Shown in pieces: positions 46,463 through 58,080 of a stretch of 64,000 nt of DNA. Origin of the DNA: Mayamaea pseudoterrestris (taxonomy: Eukaryota > Bacillariophyta > Bacillariophyceae > Sellaphorales > Sellaphoraceae); the NCBI GenBank assembly GCA_027923505.1, contig BROI01000007.1:1-64000 (forward strand). The letters run 5' to 3'. The notes beneath the pieces were generated by a model. It was not told the DNA's origin. It did no database searches and saw only the letters and a program-made list of their open reading frames with translations. The first letter of the stretch is position 1. Each line of letters opens with the position of its first letter. The translations under genes and the position numbers were made by a program.

Positions 46463-49400
46463 ATGGCGGAAACTCGCGCGCAGAAAGACGCGGCGTTTGC
46501 GCATGTTTACGAAGAGAACGTAGGCGTTTTCCAGGATCCTCAGTTCAAGGAGTTATTCGACGAACTCGGAGTAGAATCGCTTACGCAATTGATCGAGATG
46601 GAGTACGACGATTTCGCGACGAAGTGGAACGTCACGACGACGACAACGACGACAACTGACGATGGCGACAATGTCACGCAGGAAACGAGCGAACACTCGC
46701 TAACGAAGATGAAACAACGCACGATCACGAACGCGATCGAATGGTATTTGGCGCAAGAGTCGCCGGACATCAAGACATGGTCGCAACTGACCACCGAAAC
46801 GCTGGCGACGTTCGTCACAGCACGAGCGAAGGAACGAGTCCAAGCGCAACATTGCGAGCGTGGGCAGCGGAAGCGGAGCGAAACCTCCAGCGAAAGAAGG
46901 CGAAACGGAATCCAAGAAGGACGAATCGCAGGACTCCGCTAACGAACGAAGGCGACGAGTCGAAGCCCGACTCGGCCGACAAGGTGCCACCGACGAGCGT
47001 GGACGTGGACACGAAGCAGTCACCGACATCCGTACTGGACCTCGGTGACGACGAAGACGACGAGAAGTATTCAGACCAATTTACGAAGTCTATCAAGTTC
47101 TCGGCGAAGGATTGTAAAGAAATGAAGCTGGATTCCTCGTGGAAACAGTGGATTTCCGAGTTGAAAGTCATCGCTACATTGCACGACTTCCACGAAGTCT
47201 TTGACGACGATTATGACCCAAAGGAAAAGGGACCAAAGGAACAGAAGGCGTATGCAAAGAAGAATGTGTTTGTGTACAGGATCTTTCTCACGCACTGTCG
47301 AACTCCGTCTGCATCACTCGCAGTACAGCAGTTCAAGAAGACGATGGACGGACGCGAAGTCTACCAACGATTGCGAACGCGATACGAAGAAGGCGCTACT
47401 GCTCACATCGAGAAGGAACGCGCACAAACGGAACTGCAGGGAATGCGGCTGACCGAGAAGTGGTCAAGGCCGACGATCGAATTTCTCGCACTGTTCTACA
47501 AGAAAGTCATCTGGCTGCTCGAAATGGACGCAGAAGCTCTGACAGGTTTACAACGATACGACATGCTACGCGACGCTTTCTCTGAGCACACTGGATTCAG
47601 CGCATCACTAGCAGGTTTTGACGGAATGATTGCCATCAAGAAACACATGGGGCAACACGACTCGGAAGACAATTTCGCGCAGTTGTACGCGCACTTAGAA
47701 GAGTGCTGCATCAAGTATGACAAGAAACATCCATCGACGACGAAGACTAAGCGCACAATCAATCAAGCGCAGTCTAGTGGAACGAAAGGAGGCGGCGGCG
47801 GCAATGGCGGCGCGACTCCAAGCGGCTTATCGGCGGAACGATTTGCAGCGATCATGAAGAAACCTCACGCGAGCGTGAAGGATGAAGTCTGGTTGGAGAT
47901 GAAGTTCGATCAGCGAAAGCAGTTGAAGGACAAGCGTGCGACGGCGCCCAAGACACCCGAAAACGGATGGCGACCGCGCAACCAACGAGGCACGGCTACG
48001 ACGCAGACGCAAGTCAACGCGGCGCATCAAGAGCGTCACGCGACGGAATCTGTAGCGAACGATCACGCAAGCGTTCCTGGCACGATTAATATTCAGCCAG
48101 GCAATAGTGGAATGTCAGTCCAAACGGCTGCGCGATCGGTTCTGCAAGCGAACAATGCGAGTACTACAACTCAGCAAGTGACAGGATCGTTGACGACTGA
48201 TAACACCGGACGAGGTACATTCAGCTTCAACATGCATCGTCGTATGCGCGTCAATCGCGCACACTACGAGCGGATCAACGAAGGCGCGCTCATCGACAGC
48301 GGCGCGAACGGAGGCTTATGCGGAGGAGACATGCTCGTCGTTTCGGAAACGAACGCCGAGGTGGATGTGACTGGTATTGACGATCATATTGTCCCAGCTC
48401 TCAAGATTGGCACTGCAGCTGGACTGGCTAAGACCCTTAGTGGCGAAACCATTCTGCTTTTGTGTCACCAGTATGCTTTAAAGCGAGACGGACCGACGAT
48501 TCATTGCCCGAATCAATTGCGCGCAATGGGACATCGAGTCGACGATATTCCGACCATGTTTGGCGGAACGCAACGAATTACGACGAACATTGGAGGCTAC
48601 GTTTTGCCATTGGCGATTCGCGACGGCCTGGTGTACTTGGACGTGACGAAACCCACGTTCGATGATTTGGATAAGTATCCGACTGTCATCATGACGTCGG
48701 ACGTGCCGTGGGACCCGACTGTTTACGATGTCGAGCACGCGCACGACGATTTCGACGAACGAGATCACGATTATGGATCTTTTGACGAACGATTCGACGA
48801 TGACGGTATCACGCACCGCAATCGTCACACGCCGACACGCACTGGCGACGAACTTGACGTACTGATCAATCGGTGCGTGCGACACGCTCAGTTTTCACGC
48901 GTTAATTTGCGGAAGCTAAGAAGCAAGGAACCGGACTATAATGCTCTTCGGCCGTACCTCGGATGGGTCCCGACTGAGCGAGTTCAACAGACTTTACGTC
49001 ACACGGAAGCATGGTATCATCTCAGCGAACATCCGCGATTACCATTTCGACACCTCACGAAATCGAGATTTCCGGCCGCGAACGTTCAGCGGTTGCGCGA
49101 ACTATTCGCCACGGACACGATACACTCTGACACGCCCGCTTTGGATGATGGAATTCTAGGGCATGGGGGAGCTACTAAGATGCAGCTCTTTGTTGGACGA
49201 GAAAGTTTTTACACGCGCGGCTACCCGATGAAGTCGGAGAGCGAAATGTCAAACGCGTTAGAGGATTTTATCCGCGAAGTGGGCGCTCCTAACGGACTGC
49301 TCAGCGACAATGCCAAGTCGGAGACTGGCAAGGCTGTGAGGGATCTCTGTCGGATGTACAATATTCCTCAAGTGACCACAGAACCGGGTCATCCAGAACA

Positions 49401-52251
49401 AAATCCATGCGAACGCCACACGTCGCACATTAAGCCAATGATGGAGAACCTCCAACGAGATTCGGGTTCGCCAGGTCATTGCTGGGTTTTGCTGATTAAA
49501 TTCGTAATCATGATTCTGAACGTCCTCGCGACAAAATCGCTGGGATGGCGCACTCCAACGGAAGTTGCGTTCGGAAATTTGCCGGATATTTCGCCTTTGT
49601 TACATTTCAAGTGGTGGGAACCGGTCACGTTTGAGGCGCAGGGGAGTTTTCCCTCGGCGGTACGATCTGGCAACGGCCGATTCGTGGGCATCGCAGAGAA
49701 TAGCGGTCCGCACATGACTTTTCTCGTTCTGACGGACGACACGCTTCAGGCGATTCCGCGCTCCAACGTGGTCTCGCGCAGCTACTTGTTACCACGAGAG
49801 TTGCCTTCCTTCCCTGAGTCTGGAGGGGAGATTTCTGAAGAAGCTACACGCGCAAGCGAGCGAAATTTTGAAACTCCAGATCTCGCGACAGGACGCTACC
49901 ATAGCACGCATGCGACAGAAAGTAGTCACGACAACTACGAAGGAAACGACGACGAAACGATTCCGATGGCGAACCACGCCAACGTACCAGCGAAGTTCTT
50001 CAGAAGGGCTGAGCAAGAATCAGGGAATAAATGCCCTCTGTTCTCTCCAAGCGAACTCATCGGACGCACGTTCGTAAGGGAACACGAAAACGGTCAGAAA
50101 ATGCGAGCGACTGTATGCGAATATATCGAAGTACGCGATAACGAGCTACTCGAAACGACGAAAGGTTTCCTGATCCAGATGGGAGAGGAGCCAGCGAAAG
50201 ACTTAATAAGTTACAACGAACTGTCGGATTTAATCGAACGACAGATGGACGAAGATATACGAAACGATCCGGCGACTCAGTGGGTATTCACGAAGGTAAT
50301 CGGACACGAGCTTAATTTGAAACCGAACGATCCGACATACAAAGGAAGTTCAAGTAACGTTCTCGTCGAATGGACTGACGGAACGACGACGTGGGAGCCT
50401 CTCGCGATCATGAAGAAGGACGATCCGATAACGATCGCAGAGTATGGACTCAAGCACGGCTTACTCGACAAGCCAGGATGGAAGCAGCTGGAGCATTACA
50501 CTCGGAAGCGAAAGAAGTTTCGACAGATGGTGACAGCAGCGAAACGAAAATCGAAAGCAAACGGCGTACGCTACAAATTTGGCGTAAGATTGCCGCGCAA
50601 CTATAAGGATGCGAAAGCTCTCGACGAGATCAACGGCAACACGCTGTGGACGGATGCGATTCGAACGGAACTAAATCAGATAAATGATTACGACACGTTC
50701 GCAGATCAAGGAATCGGTAAGGTTATGCCGGCGCCGTGGAAACGAATAAACGTGCACATGATATTCGATGTCAAGCACGATTTGCGACGGAAAGCACGAC
50801 TCGTCGCAGGAGGACATATGACAGAGCCGCCGAAGGATTCAGTTTACTCGGGCGTTGTGTCATTGCGAAGTCTACGAATGGTAGCGATGTTAGCGGAACT
50901 CAACGGTCTGGAACTGTGGGCAGCTGACGTCGGCAACGCATACTTGGAAGCGAAAACGAAAGAGAAGGTTTATATCGTGGCAGGTCCGGAGTTCGGGGAG
51001 CTCGAGGGTCACACGCTCACGATCGTGAAGGCACTATACGGTCTTCGCACGTCAGGCGCACGCTGGCACGAACACTTTGCAGACACGCTCCGCGACATTG
51101 GCTTCACGCCGTGTATCGCAGAACCGGACGTGTGGATGCGCGATAAGGGCACGCACTACGAATACGTTTGTGTGTATGTCGACGATTTAGCGATAGCGAT
51201 GAAGAATCCGAAGGAACTAACGGATCTTTTAATTGAGAACTACAACTACAAGTTGAAGGGCGTCGGTCCATTGGCATATCATTTGGGCGCAGACGTTTGG
51301 CGGGACGACGACGGCGTACTCTGCTTTGGAGCGAAGAAATACGTCACAAGACTATTAGCGAACTACAAAGAAATGTTCGGCGAGGAACCGCGACCGCAGA
51401 CAAGTCCACTACGCGACGGCGATCATCCGGAACTCGACGAAACGAAAGAACTTGACGACGACGGAATTGCGAAGTATCAATCGATCATTGGTGCGTTGCA
51501 ATGGGCAGTAAGTTTATGCCGATTCGACATTCACTGTGCTGTCATGACTATGGGGAGATTCCGAGTTGCGCCACGAGCGGGGCACTTGGAACGGTTGAAG
51601 CATATTTGCGGATACTTACGACGATTCCCGGATGGAGCGATTCGATTCAACGTTTCGATTCCAACGGACGAGCGATACGCGACAGTTGACAAGATGGATT
51701 GGGATTACAGTGTGTACGGCAAGATCTGCGAAGAGCTTCCGTGGAACATGCCCACGCCGCGCGGCAAGGCGGTGCGAATGTCAACGTTCGAAGATGCGAA
51801 CCTGTACCACGATTACACGACGGGACGGGCAGCGATGGGCATGCTACACATGTTGAATGGAACAGTCGTCGATTGGTTTTCGAAACGTCAAGCGACGGTC
51901 GAGACGGCGACGTACGGCTCGGAGTTTGTAGCAGCGAGAGTGAGCACGGAGCAGATCATGGATCTCCGCTTCACGCTACGCATGTTGGGAGTTCCGCTCG
52001 ACGGACCTTCATGGATGTTTGGAGACAACAAGTCGGTAACGCAAAGCAGCAACTTACCGCACTCTAGTCTGACGAAGCGACACAATGCACTGGCATTTCA
52101 CCGTGTACGCGAAGCGATTGCGGCGGGAATTATTAATTTCAACCACATCATGGGAACGACAAACCCGGCGGATGTACTTACCAAGTTTCTTCCACGGGCT
52201 ACGGCAAGCAAGCACTTAAAGAATCTGCTCTTCAAGGAATCTAACTATTAG
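46463..52251 (+). pseudogene. gag-pol: Gag-Pol of Element 2, two compensating-type deletions in gag
   Basis: Same domain order as Element 1 and nearly identical over protease, integrase, chromodomain-like segment, RT (YVDD near 51177) and RNase H. The ATG at 46463 starts gag. Near 46846 two bases are missing from a gcgcgc run, and near 46930 two more are lost, so a ~90-bp piece is in a wrong frame and the net shift is -4. Translation from the ATG ends near 46942. The pol frame itself is open to the TAG at 52249-52251. If the deletions are real, this copy makes no Pol on its own. Both sites are of the type that long-read consensus often gets wrong. Confidence 0.9.
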
Positions 52252-52260
52252 GTATGACTT

Positions 52261-52268
52261 GAGGGGAG
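52261..52268 (+). promoter_or_regulatory. Polypurine tract of Element 2
   Basis: gaggggag directly before the 3' LTR, as in Element 1. Confidence 0.85.
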
Positions 52269-52580
52269 TTGCAGGATGCGAACGAAAACAGCGAAAATCG
52301 GGCAAGTCACACCGAATGTCCGATAGGGTGACACAGCGGCACTCGCGGCTCACCACAGCCTCACGATCGCGTGATGCGTGGCAGCGACGGCTTCGAAGCG
52401 ATTCAACGAGTATATTGCTGAAACTAGTGCGATATAGAGTAGAAACAAGCAGACTTACTAAGCTTGAAGAGTTAAGAAAGCGATTTATTCGTCTCTCGTA
52501 TTGTAGCAACTGCAAGCTTGGATTGGCCCTCCAAGGACAGCTACAAGCGAAAGGTGCAACGATTTGATTTACAAGTTACA
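52269..52580 (+). repeat. Element 2 3' LTR
   Basis: 312 bp; followed by the second AACTT target copy. Confidence 0.95.
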
Positions 52581-52585
52581 AACTT
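52581..52585. other. Target-site duplication of Element 2, right copy
   Basis: AACTT after TTACA. Disregarding the element and one copy leaves the family-2 gag frame continuous, which confirms the site. Confidence 0.9.
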
Positions 52586-53910
52586 GAAGCTTCCTATTGG
52601 TACGAGAGACCTGTCGCCCAAGAGGCCGAGGCACACCCGGACGCAGCGCAACCGGATGCGGCCCAACTGGGCGAGGAACAAGCGGGCGAGGAGCAAGCGC
52701 ATCCAGTTCAATTAGCGCGATTCGAAGGGCATCTACCACCCATCGATGTCAACCTTATCCTCAACGCATGCGAATGGTATAACATGCACGAAGGAGTCCT
52801 GAGCTCCAAACTATGGTTGGAACTTGATTTACGCAAGCTCAAAAAGTTCCAGACTACACTCGTCGAACAAGAAAGCGGTTGAAAGCGCGAAGAGATGCGC
52901 TACATCCTCGAGTCCAAGAAGAAGGAAGCCAAGCTACTTGCCAAGCAACTCGAAAATGAGAATAAGAAGGCTGAGAAGGCCGACAAGGAAGCAGATGCCA
53001 AGGGTCGATTCTTGAACATCAAGACGAAGCAAGATCACAAGGACTACAAAATGTTTCAGCATCCCCATGGGTGGTTGAGCTGGAGCGTGTCTACTAAGGC
53101 ACTAGCCAAGCTCCATGGCTGTTCTAATGTACTCGACAGCAAGTACGTACCAGTCACGGAAGAAGAGAAGGAAGAATTCAAGGACCAGCAGATCTTCATG
53201 TACACTGCGTTTCGCAATTGTCTCAAAGTACCCGGATACCAAGCGCTCCTCATGAAGTACGCTGACAAGTCTGACGCCCAAGGCATCTATCGCGAACTCG
53301 CGACCAATTTTGGTTCCGGCGAGTTAGCTACCATCCAAGCGAACGAACTACAAGCCAAGCTTGCAATGATTCGCCTAGATTCGACCCGAGGCACAAGCTC
53401 TACAACATTGAAGAATCCTGAAGAGTTCCGTCCTGGAGTGACGGATGACAAGAAGAAGTACTACTGGCTCCGAGCTGCAGTGGAAGGCGATGAAGAGTTC
53501 AGCCACACATGCACGACATTTGACCAGCACTTAGCATTTGAATGACGACGTATCGTCAGTGCAAACGGTGATCCAGAAGCCGTCGAAACGGAAGATTATG
53601 ACTATCTTTTTGTCTTATTGTCCGCGCAAGCTCTGCGCATCGACAACAAGAACGCCAAGTTGAACAAGGGCAAGAAGGGTGCCGACCGCCAAGCGAACAA
53701 CGTGAACACTTCCGGTCAAGGACATGGCAGTGGACACAATTCTGGACATGGCGGAGGACGCGGCAGCCAAAGCCAACGCCGCGCTGGATGAGACGGTGGA
53801 CGTGGCACCCAAGCGGGCCGCGGATCCGGAGGATGAGGCTCTTCCACACCACTACCAGCTGCCGGTACGCAAGCTCATCAAGAACAATTCCCCGGTGATT
53901 ATCTGAACTT
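52586..53910 (+). pseudogene. Family-2 copia gag, central and C-terminal part
   Basis: One frame runs from 52586 to 53910 with only four stops, all TGA (52880, 53543, 53789, 53834). It contains LILNACEWYNMHEG, then an alpha-helical Lys/Glu-rich stretch, FLNIKTKQDHKDYKMF, and VTEEEKEEFKDQQIFMYTAF. This layout is like the UBN2-type gag of copia elements and parallels family-1 Gag (WKQWISELKVIATLHDF). The end is Gly/His/Ser-rich (GQGHGSGHNSGHGGGRG) with no clear zinc knuckle. The frame continues after the nested derivative at 56209. It is a relic and cannot be translated whole. Confidence 0.8.
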
Positions 53911-54359
53911 TGACACAATATTATTGAGTTGAGTTGACCTGCGTCTTATGACAAGACGGTTAGCTACCTGTGTTTTGTATGCATTTAATCCTGTGCAGGG
54001 TTGAGTCACACTTGTGACCGAATCCTCACATACATGAGTGAAATCGCTGACGATCGAGGCGTGAACCTCGACCGTGAACCCAGTGAGAACGAGAAAGAAG
54101 CGCACGAGTAGAGTAGCGAGTAACATGCACTATTCTAGCAATTGAGTTTGTTTGTTTGCTTTACGCTGGACGAAGAGGTTGATCGCTCCGAGTCCATTGT
54201 AGTCGCTGGAATAAGTAGTTTGATGTTTATCGCGTAGATTAACAGTCTTCAGCTGGTCTTGGACCTGAGAGAGCTGTGCGAAAGAGAGAGAGTGAAAGAA
54301 TCGAGAAATTGAGGAGAGAAAAAGAGCAGATTCCTTGCGGCGTCGTCAATCCGAATACT
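53911..54359 (+). repeat. Family-2 LTR plus leader, copy 1 of a 449-bp tandem duplication
   Basis: The LTR part is at least 304 bp (to 54214). At 54236 the leader has agattaacagtcttcagctgg, the same core as the family-1 primer-binding region. The unit ends at ccgaatact and is repeated directly at 54360. Confidence 0.85.
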
Positions 54360-54808
54360 TGACACAATATTATTGAGTTGAGTTGACCTGCGTCTTATGA
54401 CAAGACGGTTAGCTACCTGTGTTTTGTATGCATTTAATCCTGTGCAGGGTTGAGTCACACTTGTGACCGAATCCTCACATACATGAGTGAAATCGCTGAC
54501 GATCGAGGCGTGAACCTCGACCGTGAACCCAGTGAGAACGAGAAAGAAGCGCACGAGTAGAGTAGCGAGTAACATGCACTATTCTAGCAATTGAGTTTGT
54601 TTGTTTGCTTTACGCTGGACGAAGAGGTTGATCGCTCCGAGTCCATTGTAGTCGCTGGAATAAGTAGTTTGATGTTTATCGCGTAGATTAACAGTCTTCA
54701 GCTGGTCTTGGACCTGAGAGAGCTGTGCGAAAGAGAGAGAGTGAAAGAATCGAGAAATTGAGGAGAGAAAAAGAGCAGATTCCTTGCGGCGTCGTCAATC
54801 CGAATACT
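54360..54808 (+). repeat. Family-2 LTR plus leader, copy 2
   Basis: Apparently identical to 53911-54359, but followed by gag sequence (cgcacgcgcgaggcg) instead of another LTR. Confidence 0.85.
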
Positions 54809-55893
54809 TCGCACGCGCGAGGCGTACAGCAATGAAAGCCGACCGAGCGGTTGTGTGGAGAGGACTTGCGGATCCAATTATCATGGTTTCAACTGCAGCT
54901 TCGCTTCTCTGCACGACCTTTCGGACGAGACATCCAAGAAGCTTCTTGTTTTGGAATGTAACCACCACTACCCAGATGTTGAGATTGACCAAGGAGCTTG
55001 AAGCCCCCAGTGTCGAGCAAGCTGCCATGCCAGCGCTGGCAAGAAGAAGGCGCGCAACCCGACGATGCGCAGCCGACGAGCCGGCCGAAGAACCGAGAAG
55101 GACCGCAAGAGAACGATACGAAAGACACTAGCACCAGTTCGGGAACCTCATCCTCGATGCATGCGAATGGTTTACCATGCACGACGGACCCCGAACACCA
55201 AGAAATGGGCGTTGCTGAACATAGGCAAGCTTCCGACGATACCCGGTTCTCGCGGAAAAATCAAAGGCGGAAGCGTGAAGAAGGATACTACGTGCTCGAG
55301 TCGAGCGAAGCAGAAGCCTTAACTCGCAAACCGAAATAGATGCGAAGGCCGAGAAGGCCGAAAAAAGGAAGAAGATGCCAGGGTCGTTTCTCGAACCTCA
55401 AGACGAAACGAGACTACAAGGAAAACTACAATCAACATCCCCACCGTGGTTTGGAGCGCGCCCGTACCAAGGCAATCGCCAAACTCCATGGCTGTTCTAA
55501 CGTGCTTTCGACAGCAAGTACGCATTACCAGTCACGGAAGAAGAGAAGATTAGAATTCGAGAATCAGCAAGTCTTCAGTACACTGCGTTTCGCATCTCGA
55601 AGTCCTGACGCGCGCTCTGATGAAATGGCGACAAGTCTGACGCTCAAGCGTCTATTAATTTCGCGACCACCAGTGGACCAGCATGGATGTTCGGCGACAA
55701 CGAAAGTGTCAAGAAGTCAACGATCCGCAATCGACACTACTCCCTAAGCGACCACAATCCGTTCCGCTGGCCAGGCAAGAGAGCACTTCGAGCAACCACC
55801 AAGTTCTTGCCGCATGCCACGTTCCGACCCCTGATCATTCCGATTCTTTTCTGGAAGGGTGATACGGCAAACCGATCGTTGTCACAAGCCTAG
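54809..55893 (+). pseudogene. Deleted gag fused to RNase H C-terminus
   Basis: Homologous to the family-2 gag pieces at 45841 and 52586: VTTTTQMLRLTKEL near 54960, a Met-His-Asp stretch near 55165, KRDYKE near 55405 and KLHGCSNVL near 55480. Several frameshifts are present. Near 55640-55680 gag (KSDAQ) runs into GPAWMFGDNESV, the last RNase H block with its catalytic Asp, then ILFWKGDTANRSLSQA and a stop. About 4 kb of pol is therefore deleted. The RNase H block alone (about 70 codons) cannot be active. Confidence 0.75.
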
Positions 55894-55904
55894 ATCAAGG
55901 GGGA

Positions 55905-56208
55905 TGACACAATATTATTGAGTTGAGTTGACCTGCGTCTTATGACAAGACGGTTAGCTACCTGTGTTTTGTATGCATTTAATCCTGTGCAGGGTTGAGT
56001 CACACTTGTGACCGAATCCTCACATACATGAGTGAAATCGCTGACGATCGAGGCGTGAACCTCGACCGTGAACCCAGTGAGAACGAGAAAGAAGCGCACG
56101 AGTAGAGTAGCGAGTAACATGCACTATTCTAGCAATTGAGTTTGTTTGTTTGCTTTACGCTGGACGAAGAGGTTGATCGCTCCGAGTCCATTGTAGTCGC
56201 TGGAATAA
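55905..56208 (+). repeat. Family-2 LTR, right copy
   Basis: 304 bp apparently identical to the two left copies, beginning tgacacaat after a purine tract. Similarity stops after ggaataa. Confidence 0.85.
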
Positions 56209-57990
56209 AGGTTCGTCTGATATTATCGTGTCAAACTTTGAACAGTTGTTGCAAGCCCCCTGGTCGTACATGTCGTATGAATGACTCGGCCGACTTAACG
56301 AGGACGAGTACGCTCAGCTCATGGCTTAACGTGAAGCCGTCCCAAGACCCGCCACAACAAGACGCGTGAACAACGGCAATTGCGCGAATAACCAGCAGTC
56401 ACAAGCGGCTTCCTTGGTGCCTGGTACAATCTTGTATCAGAATGACGCTGTCTCGATCGCTCCGACGACAGCCACTCAAGGTGCACCGGACGACATGATT
56501 AGATGCTTCCTCGCAAACGCTGCGTCGTCTCACACTCAAGCTGCGAATAACACCCAGCAAGAGTTTTGTGGCGCACATGGAACGAGGCATGGAGTGCGCC
56601 ATTGATAGCTGCAACAGACGGAGCCAAGGACAACGGTGACCGTGGTCGAGACTCGCTGGAAGTGACATGAGAATCTTGAGTACTACCAAACACACGTGTA
56701 ACGTGACAGGTTTGAGCGACCACATGGTTCGAGACCTCCAAGTTGGAATTGGCGTCGCATTGATCGAGACTCGGACTGGACCTATCATTGGTCAGTTCAA
56801 CCAGTATGCTTTGTACGACGGTGTTGAATCCGTTCATGCTCCATCGCAGCTTCGTTCGTTTGGACATCTGATTGACGACGTTGCTCACTCCCAGAATGGA
56901 GCACAAGCCATTGTCACCAGTTGTGGCAAGGCCATCCCCTTGGCGATCCGTGACGGTTTGCCTCATATGGATATGCGTCCACCGACCGACGCAGAGTTGG
57001 AAATGTATCCGACGGTCATTTTCTCTGCGGACACCCTTTGGGATCCGGCGGAGTTGGATAATGAATGGAACCAAAAGGAACTTGAGTTTAATCATTGCTT
57101 CGACGACTTGGAAGACAACCACGGTTTCGTCGACACCCGTATGGATGACTTCGGCAACGCCACCTAATGGAACAATATGAACTCAGTGGAACGTGTGGTG
57201 CAGCATGTCGATCGCAATAGGGCAGATACGACGCGCCAAGTCCATGCACGACGCATCATGCCACAAGAACCTGACTACCAAGCCCTCCAACCTTATCTTG
57301 GCGACACGCCACTTGAATGAGTCAAGCGCACATTGAAGAATACGACACAGTTTTTCCGTGCATCAACACACACCCCATTTTGCCAACACTTTAAGTCGCG
57401 ATTCCCTGCCGCCAACGTGGTTCGTTTCCATGACGATACGGTGACAGATACCTGATTCTCCAAGGAGGCCACCTTTAACGACGGAATTTGCAGACATGGC
57501 GGATGCAAGATGATGCAATTGTTTGTCAGCAAGAAGAGTTTGCTGACAAAGGGGTACCCACTGAGAACCGAGAGTGATATGCCCATGGCGCTCGAAGACT
57601 TCATTCGAGACATTGGCGCTCCCGACTTGCTCATTAGCGATAACTCGAGTGCAGCTCGGGAAGCAAGTTGAAACCTTGTTGCGATTCTACGCGATTCGTG
57701 ACCAACAGAGCGAGCCCGGATACCAGAACCAGAACCCTGCCGAGCGTTGCATCCAAGAAGTCAAGTAATCTGTCCAGAACATCATGAACCGTACAGGCGC
57801 GCCCGCTGGAGCCTGGCTCCTGGGCGCGTTGTACGTAATTGCCTTATTCAACAATATGGCGACCGAGTCCCTCAACTGGAAGACTCCTACTGAAGCTGCA
57901 TTCCACCGAGTACCCAACATTTTGCCGTTCCTGCAGTTTAAGTTCTGGGAACGAGTCTTGTACAAGGCTGGAGCCGATGAGGCGCCGTCA
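56209..57990 (+). pseudogene. Family-2 copia gag end, protease and integrase, decayed
   Basis: Continues the older family-2 copy. First the end of gag (GRLNEDEYAQLMA with stops at 56282 and 56327). Then a protease region in which the Asp-Ser of the LIDSGAT motif has been lost (reads LIAAT near 56600) and the frame slips. At 56667-57165 comes SDHMVRDLQVGIG to YPTVIFSADTLWDP, matching family-1 residues after the protease. Next is pre-integrase and integrase: EPDYQALQPYL, SRFPAANV, MMQLFVSKKSLLTKGYP, LLISDNS, QNQNPAERCIQEVK and ESLNWKTPTEAAFH. In-frame stops lie at 57165 (TAA), 57318 and 57453 (TGA) and 57766 (TAA), and a frameshift lies near 57648. It ends at about 57970; RT is not present. Confidence 0.85.
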
Positions 57991-58080
57991 TTTCCTCATA
58001 CTGGTATTTTCTTTTACTTCTCTTTGTAAGTACTTGCCATATAAAAAACCTACACAACGCACAAGCCAGCAAGGTTAACT

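Larger units (their letters stand above)
46003..52580 (+). mobile_element. Element 2: full-length Ty1/copia family-1 retrotransposon with target duplication
   Basis: 6,578 bp between the 5-bp direct repeats AACTT at 45998-46002 and 52581-52585. It fixes the LTR ends as TTGCAGG...TTACA. LTRs 46003-46314 and 52269-52580 differ at about two positions (aacgattc/agcgattc and ggccatcc/ggccctcc), so this is a recent insertion. Inserted in gag of the older family-2 copy. Confidence 0.96.
53911..56208 (+). mobile_element. Non-autonomous family-2 derivative (LTR-gag-RNase H end-LTR)
   Basis: Bounded by identical LTR sequences starting tgacacaatattattgag at 53911 and 55905. A further copy of LTR plus leader lies at 54360. 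Between them is only a gag start, joined within a few codons to the end of RNase H; protease, integrase and RT are missing. A purine-rich tract (aaggggga) precedes the right LTR. It interrupts the older family-2 copy (gag resumes at 56209). No target duplication is visible. The right LTR matches the left only to ggaataa (304 bp), so the right end may be truncated. Confidence 0.8.

Noticed and set aside
54249-54575. Minus-strand frame MLLATLLVRFFLVLTGFTVE with signal-peptide look, repeated three times
   Set aside because: Lies entirely in the family-2 LTR/leader and its copies; hydrophobicity is incidental.
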